Below are positions 9,501 through 19,182 of a stretch of DNA of 64,000 nt, piece after piece; positions within the stretch are counted from its first letter, which is position 1, and each line of letters starts with the position of its first letter. The notes under the pieces are model-generated. The model saw nothing but the letters and a program-made list of their open reading frames with translations, searched no databases and was not told the origin of the DNA. Location of the stretch: NCBI RefSeq assembly GCF_900089835.1, contig NZ_OANU01000008.1:1-64000 (forward strand), given 5' to 3'. Source of the stretch: Vibrio thalassae (GTDB lineage Bacteria > Pseudomonadota > Gammaproteobacteria > Enterobacterales > Vibrionaceae). A program made the translations under genes and the position numbers.

Positions 9501-10028
9501 ATGTTGCGATTTTTGGTCTTGGATGTAGAGGTGTTTCTGATCAGTAAACCAAACTCGTTGTTCGCTATGGCCAACGCGGCGAATACTATCGGTAATCTCT
9601 ACTTGATATGAACGTCGCTCTTCACCCAGAGGGTATCGAGACCATAACTCATTGCCTCTCGCATACCAAAATCGACCATCTGTAAAAGTCACGATCTCAC
9701 TATTAAAAGGCACGTCACTCAGTTCAACGAAGCGGTATCCATCAAAAAAGCGAACCTTGTCATGCACATCGATAGACCACAATCCCCCTTCTTCACCAGG
9801 GAACAGCTGTCTCGCTGCTAGAAATTTTCCTTCGGTCTGAAGTGTCAAAGGGTAGAAAATAGGAGGGAGTTCAACAGCGAAGCTAGTGACAGAATACCAA
9901 CCAAACAGCACAACGCTAATGAGTTTGGTAATAAGAGAAAAAAAATATGACGAACAATCCCTACTTTTCCCGCATCGATGGTGCTGCAGGCGTCTACTTA
10001 GTAATGAGTAAGGAAAACGTCGGATCAA
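6570..10028 (-). CDS. Membrane-bound sensor-propeller / AraC-type transcription regulator
   Basis: A 1152-residue protein resembling the ends of hybrid two-component systems. After a signal anchor (hydrophobic stretch about residues 32-50) come repeated propeller-type blades (for example GGLWSIDVHDKVRFFDGYRF, DGMWIATDNGIRYFSEYGD) to about residue 650, a Y_Y_Y-like domain, and one membrane segment near 748-770. A helical stretch and a degenerate HATPase-like region follow (IFNSIIANAMRRL, FEDSGLPLP). An AraC/XylS helix-turn-helix pair fills residues 1042-1145 (ISERSFQRRFKSLFGATFTD, VADVAFSCGFNDPSYFSQRF). No receiver domain is present and the kinase core looks non-functional, so the signal may pass directly from periplasm to DNA. 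The start is the TTG at 10028 with AGG six bases upstream. Its place beside pxpABC suggests, but does not show, that it regulates them. Confidence 0.8.
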   Translation of the reverse strand: MIRRFPYSLLSRRLQHHRCGKSRDCSSYFFSLITKLISVVLFGWYSVTSFAVELPPIFYPLTLQTEGKFLAARQLFPGEEGGLWSIDVHDKVRFFDGYRFVELSDVPFNSEIVTFTDGRFWYARGNELWSRYPLGEERRSYQVEITDSIRRVGHSEQRVWFTDQKHLYIQDQKSQHFSQIELAMFERFYSGSNIDVQAVLNVNGTWYLGTNVGVFQWHDKMLSQLKTSHRGRVTQLFYSNSRYQLLIGYGAGVEQFSLETNESHYHQLNRAKVLTLQESTRYFWVGTEHGLFLIDKNTQRIERVRHNINDNFSLSGDKIYSLVSDRMDGMWIATDNGIRYFSEYGDLFRRYTVSLEDELQRVEAKLEVIANPLGGYWVITPSALYSIDLKGISTLVFWGRVSSLTQQNKQLWLATDRGLLLLDLAKYRVTPLRQDIDTIPTHVDQLAIGAGKTLWLSDGLRLMSVDTETHQVTDFGHEWVVSKHLPAKITEIDVVNPNLTVVGTDHGLYLIEDGKSHFIKQSEPFGSVIEVSSSKEQVWVASGYGAFSLSLPNRTFRTLPLFHDNIRPVCITQANDNVWLMTSAGISAYSSEGDIRKYFSAPYGLINNEFINGSCSYSDKSGEVIVGSHYGIVEFNSERLLDAQLPSPEVLVSKVLINNQPVHLGGLARLTPEVEFGDSIALQLGLWPFTQGKSLMYRIGGSDWQQLRGQQLNIDKPKLGKQHIEIAVSGQQDSTKVTVFEFNVLTPWYMTGWFYALLAGSFIGLTGLFIYWRSRRIQAMNTALKTQVALKTEQLQHQSRVLVGNNQQLRKAFNIRHHVLKELTEQAISHSKQFKLENANYAYKGGSASDSLKSVRAVFEEDNQKPMLCSVKRVMKFTLAAWQKELDSYGITVELVNHASRDVVLVDSCDLDIIFNSIIANAMRRLVRGQTLRIVLDDDSTKLSVCFEDSGLPLPNFSESRATQRDDITVNQLDFSPSSLPFHIHHSGGELKPVERNGRNRITMRWTLSGEDSLTSSNEKRSRAKPNTELETSAIEAKSDKYESWKRQVTQLVSAHFSDPDFSTALAAKSLFISERSFQRRFKSLFGATFTDYLTDVRMEKACEMLLQGEKVADVAFSCGFNDPSYFSQRFKLYFGLPPSKFASLDVEEAGD

Positions 10029-10136
10029 AATAAACCTAGTTAATTTGCGTCGATAATTATCGACAATCTAATAGATTTATTTAGTTAGGGAAAGTAATAG
10101 TGTGACTCCACGCATATAAATGATTGTTAGATCACG

Positions 10137-10189
10137 CTTGAGATGTTGGTCGTTTTCGATAGTTACTCAAAAACAATCAACATCTCAAG
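10137..10189. repeat. 12-bp inverted repeat with 29-base loop
   Basis: CTTGAGATGTTG at 10137-10148 is exactly complementary to 10178-10189. It lies between the regulator gene and the znuA stop. No T-run follows on either strand, so it is a poor terminator; it could be an operator with two half-sites or an RNA structure. Confidence 0.5.
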
Positions 10190-10220
10190 GTTGGCAATTG
10201 ACTAATTGGGCACAGCTCGA

Positions 10221-11108
10221 CTATTGCGTCATACAATCAACAATGTTGGTCGAGATAGATTCCAGAAAAGTAAAATAGCTGCCATCAGCCACTTGAATAT
10301 CTGTTCCCAGCGGGTCTAATGTCCCGATTGAGGTGTTCGTTCCACGCGTTACCGACTGAATCACCGCCGGTGTATATTGCGGTTCAGCAAACACACATTT
10401 CACATTTTGCTCTCGGAGTATCGTCTTAATCGAGATAAGCGTCTTCGCACCTGGTTTACGCTCTGGGCTCACCGTAAAATGACCTAGATTATTCAAACCA
10501 AAGTAGCTTTCAAAATAACCATACGCATCGTGAAATACATAGTAACCTTCAGACTGAATAGGTTTCAGCTGCTGTTGGATTGTCTGCTCTGTTGAATCTA
10601 AATTGGTTTCAAATGTTTTTAACTTAGCCACGTAACCAGCTTCATTATCAGGGTCTAGCTCAATGAGTTTAGCGGTAATGGCTTTTGCTACTTGTCTTGA
10701 CTGCTCTGGACCAAGCCATACGTGCGGGTCATAGCTGCCGTGATGATGCCCTTCATGGCCATGATCGTGTCCGTCCTCATCCCCGTACTCTCTGAGCGCT
10801 AAGCCCGGAATGGTTTGAATCTCAAGTACATTACTTTTCCCTTCAAGCGACTTGTCTAGAAAACTCTCAAGGTCGCTGCCAAACCAAATCACCAAATCAC
10901 TGCTTCTTAACTTTTTCACATCAGAGGGCTTTAAGGCATAATCATGTGGTGACGCGTTCGCACTTAACAAGGAAGATGATGTTTGATCATCTAGAATCAA
11001 TTCGTGAGATATCATCTCAAACGGTTTTATACTATTGAGTACTTCAAATGCTTGCGATTTCAATGGAAGCAGTGTAGTAAGTGCCAAGATCGGAATGTAA
11101 CGGTACAT
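10221..11108 (-). CDS. znuA: Zinc ABC transporter, periplasmic zinc-binding protein
   Basis: A 295-residue solute-binding protein of cluster A-I. A signal peptide (about residues 1-20, ending KSQA) is followed by NASPHDYALKPSDVKKL, which supplies the first zinc ligand (His). The charged loop DEDGHDHGHEGHHHGSYD is the histidine-rich zinc-collecting loop of ZnuA, and VFHDAYGYFESYF and EPQYTP are conserved. It delivers Zn(II) to ZnuBC. Divergent from znuCB, with a Zur box between. Confidence 0.96.
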   Translation of the reverse strand: MYRYIPILALTTLLPLKSQAFEVLNSIKPFEMISHELILDDQTSSSLLSANASPHDYALKPSDVKKLRSSDLVIWFGSDLESFLDKSLEGKSNVLEIQTIPGLALREYGDEDGHDHGHEGHHHGSYDPHVWLGPEQSRQVAKAITAKLIELDPDNEAGYVAKLKTFETNLDSTEQTIQQQLKPIQSEGYYVFHDAYGYFESYFGLNNLGHFTVSPERKPGAKTLISIKTILREQNVKCVFAEPQYTPAVIQSVTRGTNTSIGTLDPLGTDIQVADGSYFTFLESISTNIVDCMTQ

Positions 11109-11143
11109 GTGCCCTCTAAATGTCTACTAGCGTGTAATGATTC

Positions 11144-11166
11144 GAAATGTTACATTATAACAATAT
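11144..11166. promoter_or_regulatory. Zur box between znuA and znuC
   Basis: GAAATGTTA at 11144-11152, three bases, then TATAACAATAT to 11166 closely follows the gammaproteobacterial Zur consensus (GAAATGTTATA / TATAACATTTC). It lies between the divergent znuA and znuC starts, so one bound Zur could repress both units when zinc is plentiful. Confidence 0.85.
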
Positions 11167-11189
11167 GAAATTGCAAATGAGTTCTATTC

Positions 11190-11972
11190 ATGACTGAGCT
11201 GATAAAACTGAGCGGCGTGACCGTCGAGTTCAGTAAACGTAAGGTGTTAGACGATATTAACCTTACAATAAACAAAGGCCAAATTTTAACCCTTATCGGC
11301 CCAAATGGCGCTGGTAAATCAACTCTGGTTAAAGTTCTGCTAGGGTTACAAACTCGTTTTCAAGGTGATATTACCCGAGCCAAAAAACTAAGAATTGGCT
11401 ACGTTCCTCAAAAACTCAAGTTAAATGACACTCTGCCACTAAACGTGGAACGTTTTCTTGCGCTTGCAGGTAAATACAGCGCTCAAGAAAGGCAAGATGC
11501 CTTAACGCTCGTTGGTGCCCAACATTTAATGAAGAGCAACATGCACCAATTATCCGGTGGTGAGAACCAACGTGTGCTACTCGCGCGAGCGCTTCTGCAA
11601 CGACCTGATCTTTTGGTCTTAGACGAACCTGCACAAGGTGTTGATGTCCAGGGACAAATTGATCTCTATGAGCTTATCGATACTCTGCGCCACCGATTTG
11701 GCTGCGCTGTCTTTATGGTTTCCCATGATCTTCATTTAGTCATGGCAAAATCTGATGATGTCATCTGTTTACATCACCATATTTGCTGCCAAGGCAGCCC
11801 ACAAACTATCACTCAACATCCCTCTTACATCGCGCTCTTTGGCAGTGCGACTAAAGAGACACTGGCTTTTTATCAACATCAGCACACACATCATCATCAC
11901 GATTTGTCCGGAGAGCCGGTGAAAGGTGACGCGTCACAATGTGCTCATCACAACCATGGGCATTCATCATGA
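11190..11972 (+). CDS. znuC: Zinc ABC transporter, ATP-binding protein
   Basis: A 260-residue ATPase with Walker [10 protein letters not shown] (about residues 37-45), signature LSGGENQRV, Walker [13 protein letters not shown] and switch HDLH. The C-terminal tail is rich in histidine (HQHTHHHHD and AHHNHGHSS), a common trait of ZnuC. It powers zinc import through ZnuB. Its stop overlaps the znuB start by four bases. Confidence 0.96.
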   Translation: MTELIKLSGVTVEFSKRKVLDDINLTINKGQILTLIGPNGAGKSTLVKVLLGLQTRFQGDITRAKKLRIGYVPQKLKLNDTLPLNVERFLALAGKYSAQERQDALTLVGAQHLMKSNMHQLSGGENQRVLLARALLQRPDLLVLDEPAQGVDVQGQIDLYELIDTLRHRFGCAVFMVSHDLHLVMAKSDDVICLHHHICCQGSPQTITQHPSYIALFGSATKETLAFYQHQHTHHHHDLSGEPVKGDASQCAHHNHGHSS

Positions 11973-12754
11973 TCGAATTCTTACTACCTTCTATCATCGC
12001 AGGCATTGGTATCGCATTAATCGCTGGCCCTTTAGGGTCATTTGTTGTTTGGCGACGTATGGCCTATTTTGGTGATACATTAGCTCACGCTTCCTTAATG
12101 GGGCTTGCGCTAGGTTTCTTATTAGATATCAACCTATATTTGGCTCTGGTTGTCTGTTGTATGGCTTTGGCTATCATCCTAGTGACACTGCAGAAACAAC
12201 GACTGGTCGCCACAGATACATTACTCGGTATTTTGGCTCACAGTGCGCTATCGTTGGGTTTAGTTGCCGTCAGTTTCTTAGATAACATCCGAGTGGACTT
12301 GATGAGCTATTTGTTTGGTGATCTACTCGCAGTATCACCGACAGATCTGGTGTATATCTATGCCGGAGTCGCCATCATTAGTGCCTTACTGTTTGTCTTT
12401 TGGCAACCTCTGCTCTCCACTACAGTTAATGAAGATTTAGCTGCTGTTGAAGGCGTTAACGTCGACCTAATGCGTCTTATCATTATGTTAATGGTGGGGT
12501 TAGTTATCGCTATAGGTATGAAATTCGTTGGCGCGTTAATCATGACCTCACTACTAATCATACCAGCGGCAACTGCGCGAAAATTTACTGTGACACCAGA
12601 GCAAATGGCCATCACCGCTTCGTTTATTGGTATCATCGCCGTATTTTGTGGTCTGAGTTTATCTTGGTTTTACGACACGCCGGCAGGGCCATCCGTGGTG
12701 ATCAGTGCTGCAAGCTTCTTCTTACTTGCACAGTTGGTGCCGTCGAGAGCCTAA
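11969..12754 (+). CDS. znuB: Zinc ABC transporter, permease protein
   Basis: A 261-residue integral membrane protein of the ABC-3 family. [21 protein letters not shown] is a strong family mark near the N terminus, and [20 protein letters not shown] a later one. The start at 11969 (MIEFLLPS) overlaps the znuC stop (ATGA), the usual arrangement; an upstream start would run into znuC without need. Homodimeric channel for zinc in the inner membrane. Confidence 0.95.
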   Translation: MIEFLLPSIIAGIGIALIAGPLGSFVVWRRMAYFGDTLAHASLMGLALGFLLDINLYLALVVCCMALAIILVTLQKQRLVATDTLLGILAHSALSLGLVAVSFLDNIRVDLMSYLFGDLLAVSPTDLVYIYAGVAIISALLFVFWQPLLSTTVNEDLAAVEGVNVDLMRLIIMLMVGLVIAIGMKFVGALIMTSLLIIPAATARKFTVTPEQMAITASFIGIIAVFCGLSLSWFYDTPAGPSVVISAASFFLLAQLVPSRA

Positions 12755-12765
12755 ATTGCAGAGAC

Positions 12766-12803
12766 AAAAAAGCCCCTGCCTTTTTCAAGGCAGGGGCTTT
12801 TTT
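12766..12803. terminator. Bidirectional terminator between znuB and sucD
   Basis: AAAAAAGCCCCTGCC (12766-12780) is perfectly complementary to 12789-12803, with an 8-base loop and A/T runs at both ends. It serves the convergent znuCB and suc operons. Confidence 0.95.
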
Positions 12804-12813
12804 GTACGTCGAA

Positions 12814-13686
12814 TTACCAACCAGTAATTTCACGCAGACCTTTACCGATATCGGCTAGGCTCTTAACCGTTTTAACGCCTGCAGCTTCTAATGCGGCAAA
12901 CTTGTCTTCAGCGGTACCTTTACCACCAGAGATAATCGCACCAGCATGGCCCATACGCTTACCTGGAGGCGCCGTAACACCAGCAATGTAAGACACCACT
13001 GGCTTAGTGACGTTATCTTTAATAAACGCCGCCGCTTCTTCTTCTGCCGTACCACCGATTTCACCGATCATTACGATCGCTTCAGTCTCTGGATCTTGTT
13101 CAAACAGCTTAAGAATGTCGATGAAGTTAGAACCAGGGATTGGGTCACCACCAATACCGACACAAGTAGACTGACCAAAGCCTTCATCCGTCGTCTGTTT
13201 TACCGCTTCATAAGTCAGTGTTCCTGAACGAGAAACGATACCCACTTTGCCTTTCTTGTGGATGTGACCAGGCATGATACCAATTTTGCACTCATCAGGA
13301 GTGATAACACCTGGGCAGTTTGGACCAATCATGACTACGCCAGCTTCATCGAGACGTACTTTTACATCAAGAAGGTCAAGTGTCGGAATACCTTCTGTAA
13401 TCGTCACAATAAGCTTAATACCCGCATCGATAGCTTCAAGGATCGCGTCTTTACAGAATGGTGCAGGAACGTAGATCACCGATGCTGTTGCACCCGTTTC
13501 TTCAACAGCTTCACGCACGGTGTTAAATACAGGTAGACCTAAGTGAGTTTGACCACCTTTACCAGGAGATACACCACCAACCATCTGTGTGCCGTATTCA
13601 ATCGCTTGCTCTGAGTGGAACGTACCTTGACCACCAGTGAAACCTTGGCAGATAACTTTTGTATCTTTATTAATTAGTACAGACAT
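12814..13686 (-). CDS. sucD: Succinyl-CoA synthetase, alpha subunit
   Basis: A 290-residue enzyme of the TCA cycle: with SucC it makes succinate and ATP from succinyl-CoA. The CoA-binding motif [18 protein letters not shown] is near the N terminus. The phosphorylated histidine lies in the [18 protein letters not shown] stretch (about residue 246). Its ATG abuts the sucC stop (one base shared). Last gene of the sdh-suc cluster. Confidence 0.98.
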   Translation of the reverse strand: MSVLINKDTKVICQGFTGGQGTFHSEQAIEYGTQMVGGVSPGKGGQTHLGLPVFNTVREAVEETGATASVIYVPAPFCKDAILEAIDAGIKLIVTITEGIPTLDLLDVKVRLDEAGVVMIGPNCPGVITPDECKIGIMPGHIHKKGKVGIVSRSGTLTYEAVKQTTDEGFGQSTCVGIGGDPIPGSNFIDILKLFEQDPETEAIVMIGEIGGTAEEEAAAFIKDNVTKPVVSYIAGVTAPPGKRMGHAGAIISGGKGTAEDKFAALEAAGVKTVKSLADIGKGLREITGW

Positions 13687-14852
13687 TATTTGCCCTCCGC
13701 TGCAGCAACTACTTTTTGCGCTGCTTCTGTTAGCGAGTTTGCAGCAATGATATTAAGACCACTTTCTGCCAGTTTTTTCGAACCTAGAGGCGCATTGTTA
13801 CCTTCAAGTCGAACAACTACAGGGACTTCAACACCTACTTCTTCGACCGCACCGATGATACCGTCCGCAATGAGATCACAACGTACAATGCCGCCGAAGA
13901 TATTTACCAATACCGCTTTCACATTGCTGTCAGATAGGATGATTTTAAATGCTTCTGTAACACGCTCTTTTGTCGCGCCGCCACCAACATCTAGGAAGTT
14001 TGCAGGTTGACCGCCGTGAAGGTTTACGATGTCCATAGTACCCATCGCTAGGCCTGCACCGTTAACCATACAACCGATGCTGCCATCAAGAGCAACATAG
14101 TTTAGCTCCCACTGTGCGGCATGTGCTTCGCGCTCGTCTTCTTGTGAAGGATCGTGCATTTCACGAAGCTTAGGTTGGCGGTAAAGCGCGTTTGAATCGA
14201 TATTGATCTTACCGTCTAGGCACAGTAGGTTGCCTTCGCCAGTAATAACAAGAGGGTTAATTTCCAGTAGAGCAAGATCGTACTGTGCAAACATGTTGCC
14301 AAGACCCATAAAGATCTTCACAAATTGCTTGATTTGATCGCCTTCAAGACCCAGCTTAAATGCAAGCTCACGGCCTTGGTAAGCTTGAGGGCCAACCAAT
14401 GGATCAATTGCTGCTTTATGAATCAGCTCAGGAGTCTCTTCTGCTACCTTCTCAATTTCCACACCACCTTCTGTTGATGCCATGAAAACGATACGACGAG
14501 AAGCTCGATCAACGACAGCACCAAGGTACAGCTCGTTAGCAATATTTGATGCTTCTTCTACTAGGATTTTTGTTACTGGCTGACCATTGGCGTCTGTTTG
14601 GTAAGTCACTAGGTTTTTGCCTAGCCACTTTTGAGCAAACTCTTTAACACCGTCTTTGGTGTCGTGAAGTTCAACGCCACCCGCTTTACCGCGGCCACCA
14701 GCGTGAACTTGACATTTGACTACTTTCTTTTCAGTACTGATACGACCAGCGGCTTCGAACGCTTCTTGTGGGGTGTCACATGCGTAGCCTTCTGGTACAG
14801 GCAATCCGAATTCTGCAAACAGCTGTTTGGCTTGATATTCATGCAAATTCAT
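13686..14852 (-). CDS. sucC: Succinyl-CoA synthetase, beta subunit
   Basis: A 388-residue protein with an ATP-grasp fold. Clear marks are [55 protein letters not shown] and [16 protein letters not shown]. It binds ADP and succinate and pairs with SucD. Length equals that of E. coli SucC. A 183-base gap with a small hairpin separates it from sucB. Confidence 0.98.
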   Translation of the reverse strand: MNLHEYQAKQLFAEFGLPVPEGYACDTPQEAFEAAGRISTEKKVVKCQVHAGGRGKAGGVELHDTKDGVKEFAQKWLGKNLVTYQTDANGQPVTKILVEEASNIANELYLGAVVDRASRRIVFMASTEGGVEIEKVAEETPELIHKAAIDPLVGPQAYQGRELAFKLGLEGDQIKQFVKIFMGLGNMFAQYDLALLEINPLVITGEGNLLCLDGKINIDSNALYRQPKLREMHDPSQEDEREAHAAQWELNYVALDGSIGCMVNGAGLAMGTMDIVNLHGGQPANFLDVGGGATKERVTEAFKIILSDSNVKAVLVNIFGGIVRCDLIADGIIGAVEEVGVEVPVVVRLEGNNAPLGSKKLAESGLNIIAANSLTEAAQKVVAAAEGK

Positions 14853-14961
14853 TGTGCGATTCCATTTGTTATATCCCTGAGGGATTTTTTATTTCCATAA
14901 AACCGGTATCGGTTATACGTCTTTAGGAGTACTCGTTAGAGTCGCCTTAAGGGCTTACTAA

Positions 14962-14989
14962 GGAGCTAGACGTGAGCAAGTCTAGCCCC
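14962..14989 (-). repeat. Hairpin in the sucB-sucC gap
   Basis: GCTAGAC (14965-14971) and GTCTAGC (14980-14986) pair perfectly around an 8-base loop, with partial extension on both sides. There is no T-run. It may slow RNA decay or polymerase between sucAB and sucCD; function not shown. Confidence 0.4.
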
Positions 14990-15035
14990 CTTTGATTTGG
15001 ACGTCTATACATCCAAATTAAAAAGCAACGCTTAA

Positions 15036-16241
15036 TTACACATCAAGTAGCAAGCGTGCTGGATCTTCCAATAGTTCCTTAATGGTGACCAAGAAACCTA
15101 CGGATTCACGACCATCGATTAAACGGTGATCATAAGATAGAGCGAGATACATCATTGGCAAAATTTCTACTTTGCCATCCACCGCCATTGGGCGATCTTG
15201 GATTTTATGCATACCTAGAATAGCCGCTTGAGGTGGGTTGATGATTGGCGTAGACATAAGCGAGCCAAATACACCGCCGTTTGTGATAGTAAAGTTACCA
15301 CCGGTTAACTCCTCAACGGTTAACTTACCGTCACGGCCTTTGATCGCGAGTTCTTTAATGCCTTTTTCGATGTCAGCAAAACCTAACGTGTCACAATCTT
15401 TAAGTACTGGCGTCACCAATCCACGAGGCGTAGATACTGCCATGCTGATGTCGAAGTAGTTGTGATACACAATATCATCGCCATCAATCGACGCGTTCAC
15501 TTCAGGATAACGCTTCAATGCTTCAGTAACGGCTTTCACATAGAAAGACATGAAACCTAAGCGCGTACCGTGACGCTCTTCGAATTGGTCTTTGTATTGC
15601 TTACGAAGGTCCATGATCGGCTTCATGTTAACTTCATTGAAAGTCGTTAACATCGCAGTACTGTTCTTAGCCTCTAGCAAACGTTCAGCAACACGCTTAC
15701 GAAGACGAGTCATTGGCACGCGTTTCTGGCTACGAGCTAAGACTGGTGCAGCCGATGCTTCGGCTTCCACCTGAGGCGCGGATTTCGCAGCAGCAAGATG
15801 CGCTTCGATATCTTCACGCGTAATACGGCCGCCGACACCCGTTCCTCTTACATCGTTTGCTGTTAGATCATTTTCTGCGAGCAAGCGACGGACTGCTGGG
15901 CTTAACGCATCATTTGATTCATCGGTCAAAGTGGCTTTATGGCGCTTGTCCGGTGAAGCTTCCGTTGACTCTGTAGTATCCCTTGTTGGTTCACCCGCTA
16001 CCGCGCCAGGTTTTAGCTTGGCGATCAGCTGTTTCGAAAGAACGGTTGCACCTTCTTCTTCAATAATTTCTTCTAGAACACCCGCGTCTGGTGCTGGCAC
16101 TTCTAGCACTACTTTATCTGTTTCGATATCAACGATAACTTCATCACGCGCTACCGCTTCGCCTGGTTTCTTGTGCCAAGTTGCGACTGTCGCGTCTGCA
16201 ACTGATTCAGGTAAGTCTGGAACCAGAATTTCAATTGTCAT
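15036..16241 (-). CDS. sucB: 2-Oxoglutarate dehydrogenase E2, dihydrolipoyl succinyltransferase
   Basis: A 401-residue E2 core enzyme. Domain order: lipoyl domain (residues 1-78, lipoylated Lys in [14 protein letters not shown]), E3-binding peripheral domain ([20 protein letters not shown], about 110-145), then the catalytic domain with the C-terminal motif [16 protein letters not shown], which holds the active His and Asp. It transfers the succinyl group to CoA. It lies 28 bases downstream of sucA. Confidence 0.98.
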   Translation of the reverse strand: MTIEILVPDLPESVADATVATWHKKPGEAVARDEVIVDIETDKVVLEVPAPDAGVLEEIIEEEGATVLSKQLIAKLKPGAVAGEPTRDTTESTEASPDKRHKATLTDESNDALSPAVRRLLAENDLTANDVRGTGVGGRITREDIEAHLAAAKSAPQVEAEASAAPVLARSQKRVPMTRLRKRVAERLLEAKNSTAMLTTFNEVNMKPIMDLRKQYKDQFEERHGTRLGFMSFYVKAVTEALKRYPEVNASIDGDDIVYHNYFDISMAVSTPRGLVTPVLKDCDTLGFADIEKGIKELAIKGRDGKLTVEELTGGNFTITNGGVFGSLMSTPIINPPQAAILGMHKIQDRPMAVDGKVEILPMMYLALSYDHRLIDGRESVGFLVTIKELLEDPARLLLDV

Positions 16242-16269
16242 ATCTGTGTCTTCCTTTTACTTCTAGTTC

Positions 16270-19080
16270 TTAATCTAGAGTCAACGCGTCTGAGATTAAC
16301 GCTTTCTGTTGTTTTAAGTGTACTGACATATAGCCAACCGCTGGAGAAGCCGACGCAGGACGTCCTGCATACTTCAAGTCAGCGCCAGCAGGAATAGCTG
16401 CACGGAAGTTATGTTGACTTGAGTACCAAGCACCTTGGTTTTGAGGCTCTTCCTGACACCACACGAAATCTTTCGCATTGGTATAAGCGGCGATTTTCGC
16501 TCTTACATCATCCATTGGGAACGGATAAAGCTGCTCGATACGAACAATCGCTACGTCATCTTGGTCGTTGTTACGGCGCTGCTCAAGAAGGTCAAAATAC
16601 ACCTTGCCAGAACAGAATACGACGCGTTTGACATTTTCTGGTTTGATATCATCAATCTCACCGATCGCAGGCTCAAACGTGCCTTCCGATAAATCTTCAA
16701 TACTGGACACACATAATGGATGTCTTAGCAGTGACTTAGGAGACATTACGATCAGTGGGCGACGCATCGGGCGAACTACCTGACGGCGAATCATGTGGTA
16801 AACCTGTGCGGGTGTCGATGGAATAACGACCTGCATGTTTTGTTCAGCACACAATTGAAGATAACGTTCCAAACGAGCTGACGAGTGCTCCGGTCCCTGA
16901 CCTTCATAGCCATGTGGAAGAAGCATTGTCAGTCCGCATAAGCGGCCCCACTTCTGCTCACCTGAAGAGATAAACTGGTCAATAACCACTTGAGCACCGT
17001 TGGCGAAATCACCAAACTGTGCTTCCCAAATTGTTAGACCGCTTGGCTCTGCGGTTGCGTAGCCGTATTCAAACGCTAATACCGCTTCCTCTGAAAGCAC
17101 AGAGTCGAAGACTTGGAACGGCCCCTGTTTATCATGGAGATTCGCTAACGGGATATATGTACTCGCATCATCTTGATTATGAAGTACCGAGTGACGATGG
17201 AAGAAAGTACCACGGCCTGAATCTTGTCCAGAGATACGGATGCGTTTGCCATCGTCTAGAAGGGTTGCGTACGCCAGCGTTTCAGCCATACCCCAGTCGA
17301 TCATTTTCTCGCCACTCATCATCGCAGCACGATCGTTGTAAAGCTTGTTGACTCGGCTTTGTAGCTTATGACTGTCTGGGTATTGACCAAGTTTTTGACC
17401 AAGACCAACCAGACGATCACGCTCTACTTGACTTGCCCATGCCTCATCCCAGTCGCGACCAAGATAAGGTGACCAGTCAACAGAGTGAAGTGCCATTGGA
17501 CGCCACTCTTTACAGACGACTTCACCACGGTCTAGCGCGTCACGATATTCATTGATCATCTGCGTAGCGGTTTCAATATCACTTTCTCCACGCTCAATCA
17601 AAACATCTGCATATAGCTTACGTGGTGTCGGATGTTTTTTGATCTTCTGATACATCAAAGGCTGAGTCGCGTTTGGCTCATCTGCCTCATTGTGACCATG
17701 ACGGCGATAACACACGAGATCAATCACCACGTCTTTGCCAAACTCATTACGGAAATCGAGTGCAATTTGGGTAACGAATGCAACCGCTTCTGGATCATCA
17801 GAGTTAACATGGAAAATTGGTGCCTGAACCATCTTCGCGATATCGGTACAATACATAGTTGAACGAGTATCACGAGGGTTGGATGTGGTAAAACCAACTT
17901 GGTTATTCACAACGATACGAATGGTGCCGCCTACTTTAAAGCCGCGAGCTTGAGACATGTTAAACGTCTCAGCTACGACACCCTGACCCGCAATTGCAGA
18001 GTCACCGTGAATAGTAATCGGCAGTACCATACTGCCATGACGGTCACTTAAGCGATCTTGACGCGCACGCACTGAGCCAATAACTACTGGGTTAACGATT
18101 TCTAGGTGAGATGGGTTAAATGCTAGAGCTAAATGCACATCTCCACCTGGCGTTGCAAAGTCTGCTGAGAAACCTTGGTGGTACTTAACATCACCAGTAC
18201 CCCATGTTTCGTCATGCTTACCAGCAAACTCATCAAATAGGTCTTGTGGCTTCTTACCCAAGACGTTGACCAGCATGTTCAAACGACCACGGTGCGCCAT
18301 ACCAATTACAACTTCACGCATCCCCTTGCTACCAGCATGGCGGATCAGTTCTTTGGTCATTGGAATAAGGGCATCACCACCTTCTAGAGAGAAACGCTTC
18401 GCACCTGGGAATTTGGCACCTAAATAGCGCTCAAGACCCTCTGCCGCCGTCAGTTCTTCAAGGAAAGTGTGTTTATGTTCAATATCAAAGGAGGGCTGAC
18501 CGACTACGGATTCTAAACGCTGCTGGATCCAACGTTTTTGTGCGGTATTGGTCATGTGCATATATTCTGCACCAACGGAGCCACAATAGGTTTTTTGCAG
18601 CGCCTTATGGAGGTCACGCAATGTCATGCTTTCTTGCCCAATAGCAAAAGAGCCAACATTAAATGTTTCATCCAGATCATCCTTCGTCAGAGAATGGAAA
18701 GCGGGTTCCAATTCTTCAACGTTTGGACGTTCCCATAGACCCAAAGGATCTAGGTGAGCAGCTTGGTGACCGCGGAAGCGGTAAGCATTGATCAGCTGCA
18801 GTACTTTAACTTGTTTAGCATCGACCTCGGGGTCACTTACTTGAACACTTGAATGCTTTGTTTCTTGAGCGAGTCGTCGGAAGTAATCACGGACACGTGA
18901 ATGCGGTTGTTCAACCACATCGTCAGGTTGCACAGGCAACCCTTCAAAAACACGTCTCCACTCCTCACTTACCTGATCGGGATCACTTAGATACAGTTCG
19001 TAGAGGTCTTCTACGTACGTTGCATTGGCGCCTGCCAAGTGTGAAGACTCGAGCCATGCCTTCATCACACCATTGTGCAT
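16270..19080 (-). CDS. sucA: 2-Oxoglutarate dehydrogenase E1 component
   Basis: A 936-residue thiamine diphosphate-dependent decarboxylase that starts the oxoglutarate to succinyl-CoA step. Marks include YRFRGHQAAHLDPLGL, GMAHRGRLNMLVNVLGK, and HGDSAIAGQGVVAETFNMS with the ThDP/Mg site, plus RRHGHNEADEP. I keep the ATG at 19080 because AAGGGA lies five bases upstream; an inner ATG at 19065 (MKAWLESS) is less well placed. E3 (lpd) is not in the window. Confidence 0.97.
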   Translation of the reverse strand: MHNGVMKAWLESSHLAGANATYVEDLYELYLSDPDQVSEEWRRVFEGLPVQPDDVVEQPHSRVRDYFRRLAQETKHSSVQVSDPEVDAKQVKVLQLINAYRFRGHQAAHLDPLGLWERPNVEELEPAFHSLTKDDLDETFNVGSFAIGQESMTLRDLHKALQKTYCGSVGAEYMHMTNTAQKRWIQQRLESVVGQPSFDIEHKHTFLEELTAAEGLERYLGAKFPGAKRFSLEGGDALIPMTKELIRHAGSKGMREVVIGMAHRGRLNMLVNVLGKKPQDLFDEFAGKHDETWGTGDVKYHQGFSADFATPGGDVHLALAFNPSHLEIVNPVVIGSVRARQDRLSDRHGSMVLPITIHGDSAIAGQGVVAETFNMSQARGFKVGGTIRIVVNNQVGFTTSNPRDTRSTMYCTDIAKMVQAPIFHVNSDDPEAVAFVTQIALDFRNEFGKDVVIDLVCYRRHGHNEADEPNATQPLMYQKIKKHPTPRKLYADVLIERGESDIETATQMINEYRDALDRGEVVCKEWRPMALHSVDWSPYLGRDWDEAWASQVERDRLVGLGQKLGQYPDSHKLQSRVNKLYNDRAAMMSGEKMIDWGMAETLAYATLLDDGKRIRISGQDSGRGTFFHRHSVLHNQDDASTYIPLANLHDKQGPFQVFDSVLSEEAVLAFEYGYATAEPSGLTIWEAQFGDFANGAQVVIDQFISSGEQKWGRLCGLTMLLPHGYEGQGPEHSSARLERYLQLCAEQNMQVVIPSTPAQVYHMIRRQVVRPMRRPLIVMSPKSLLRHPLCVSSIEDLSEGTFEPAIGEIDDIKPENVKRVVFCSGKVYFDLLEQRRNNDQDDVAIVRIEQLYPFPMDDVRAKIAAYTNAKDFVWCQEEPQNQGAWYSSQHNFRAAIPAGADLKYAGRPASASPAVGYMSVHLKQQKALISDALTLD

Positions 19081-19182
19081 ATTTTCCCTTAACCAGTAGT
19101 AGTTTTCACGTATGCTTCGGTCTACGCCGAGCTAGTAGAAGCCAGCTCTTACTAAAGGTCGAGCCGGCAATTTTATTATTTG

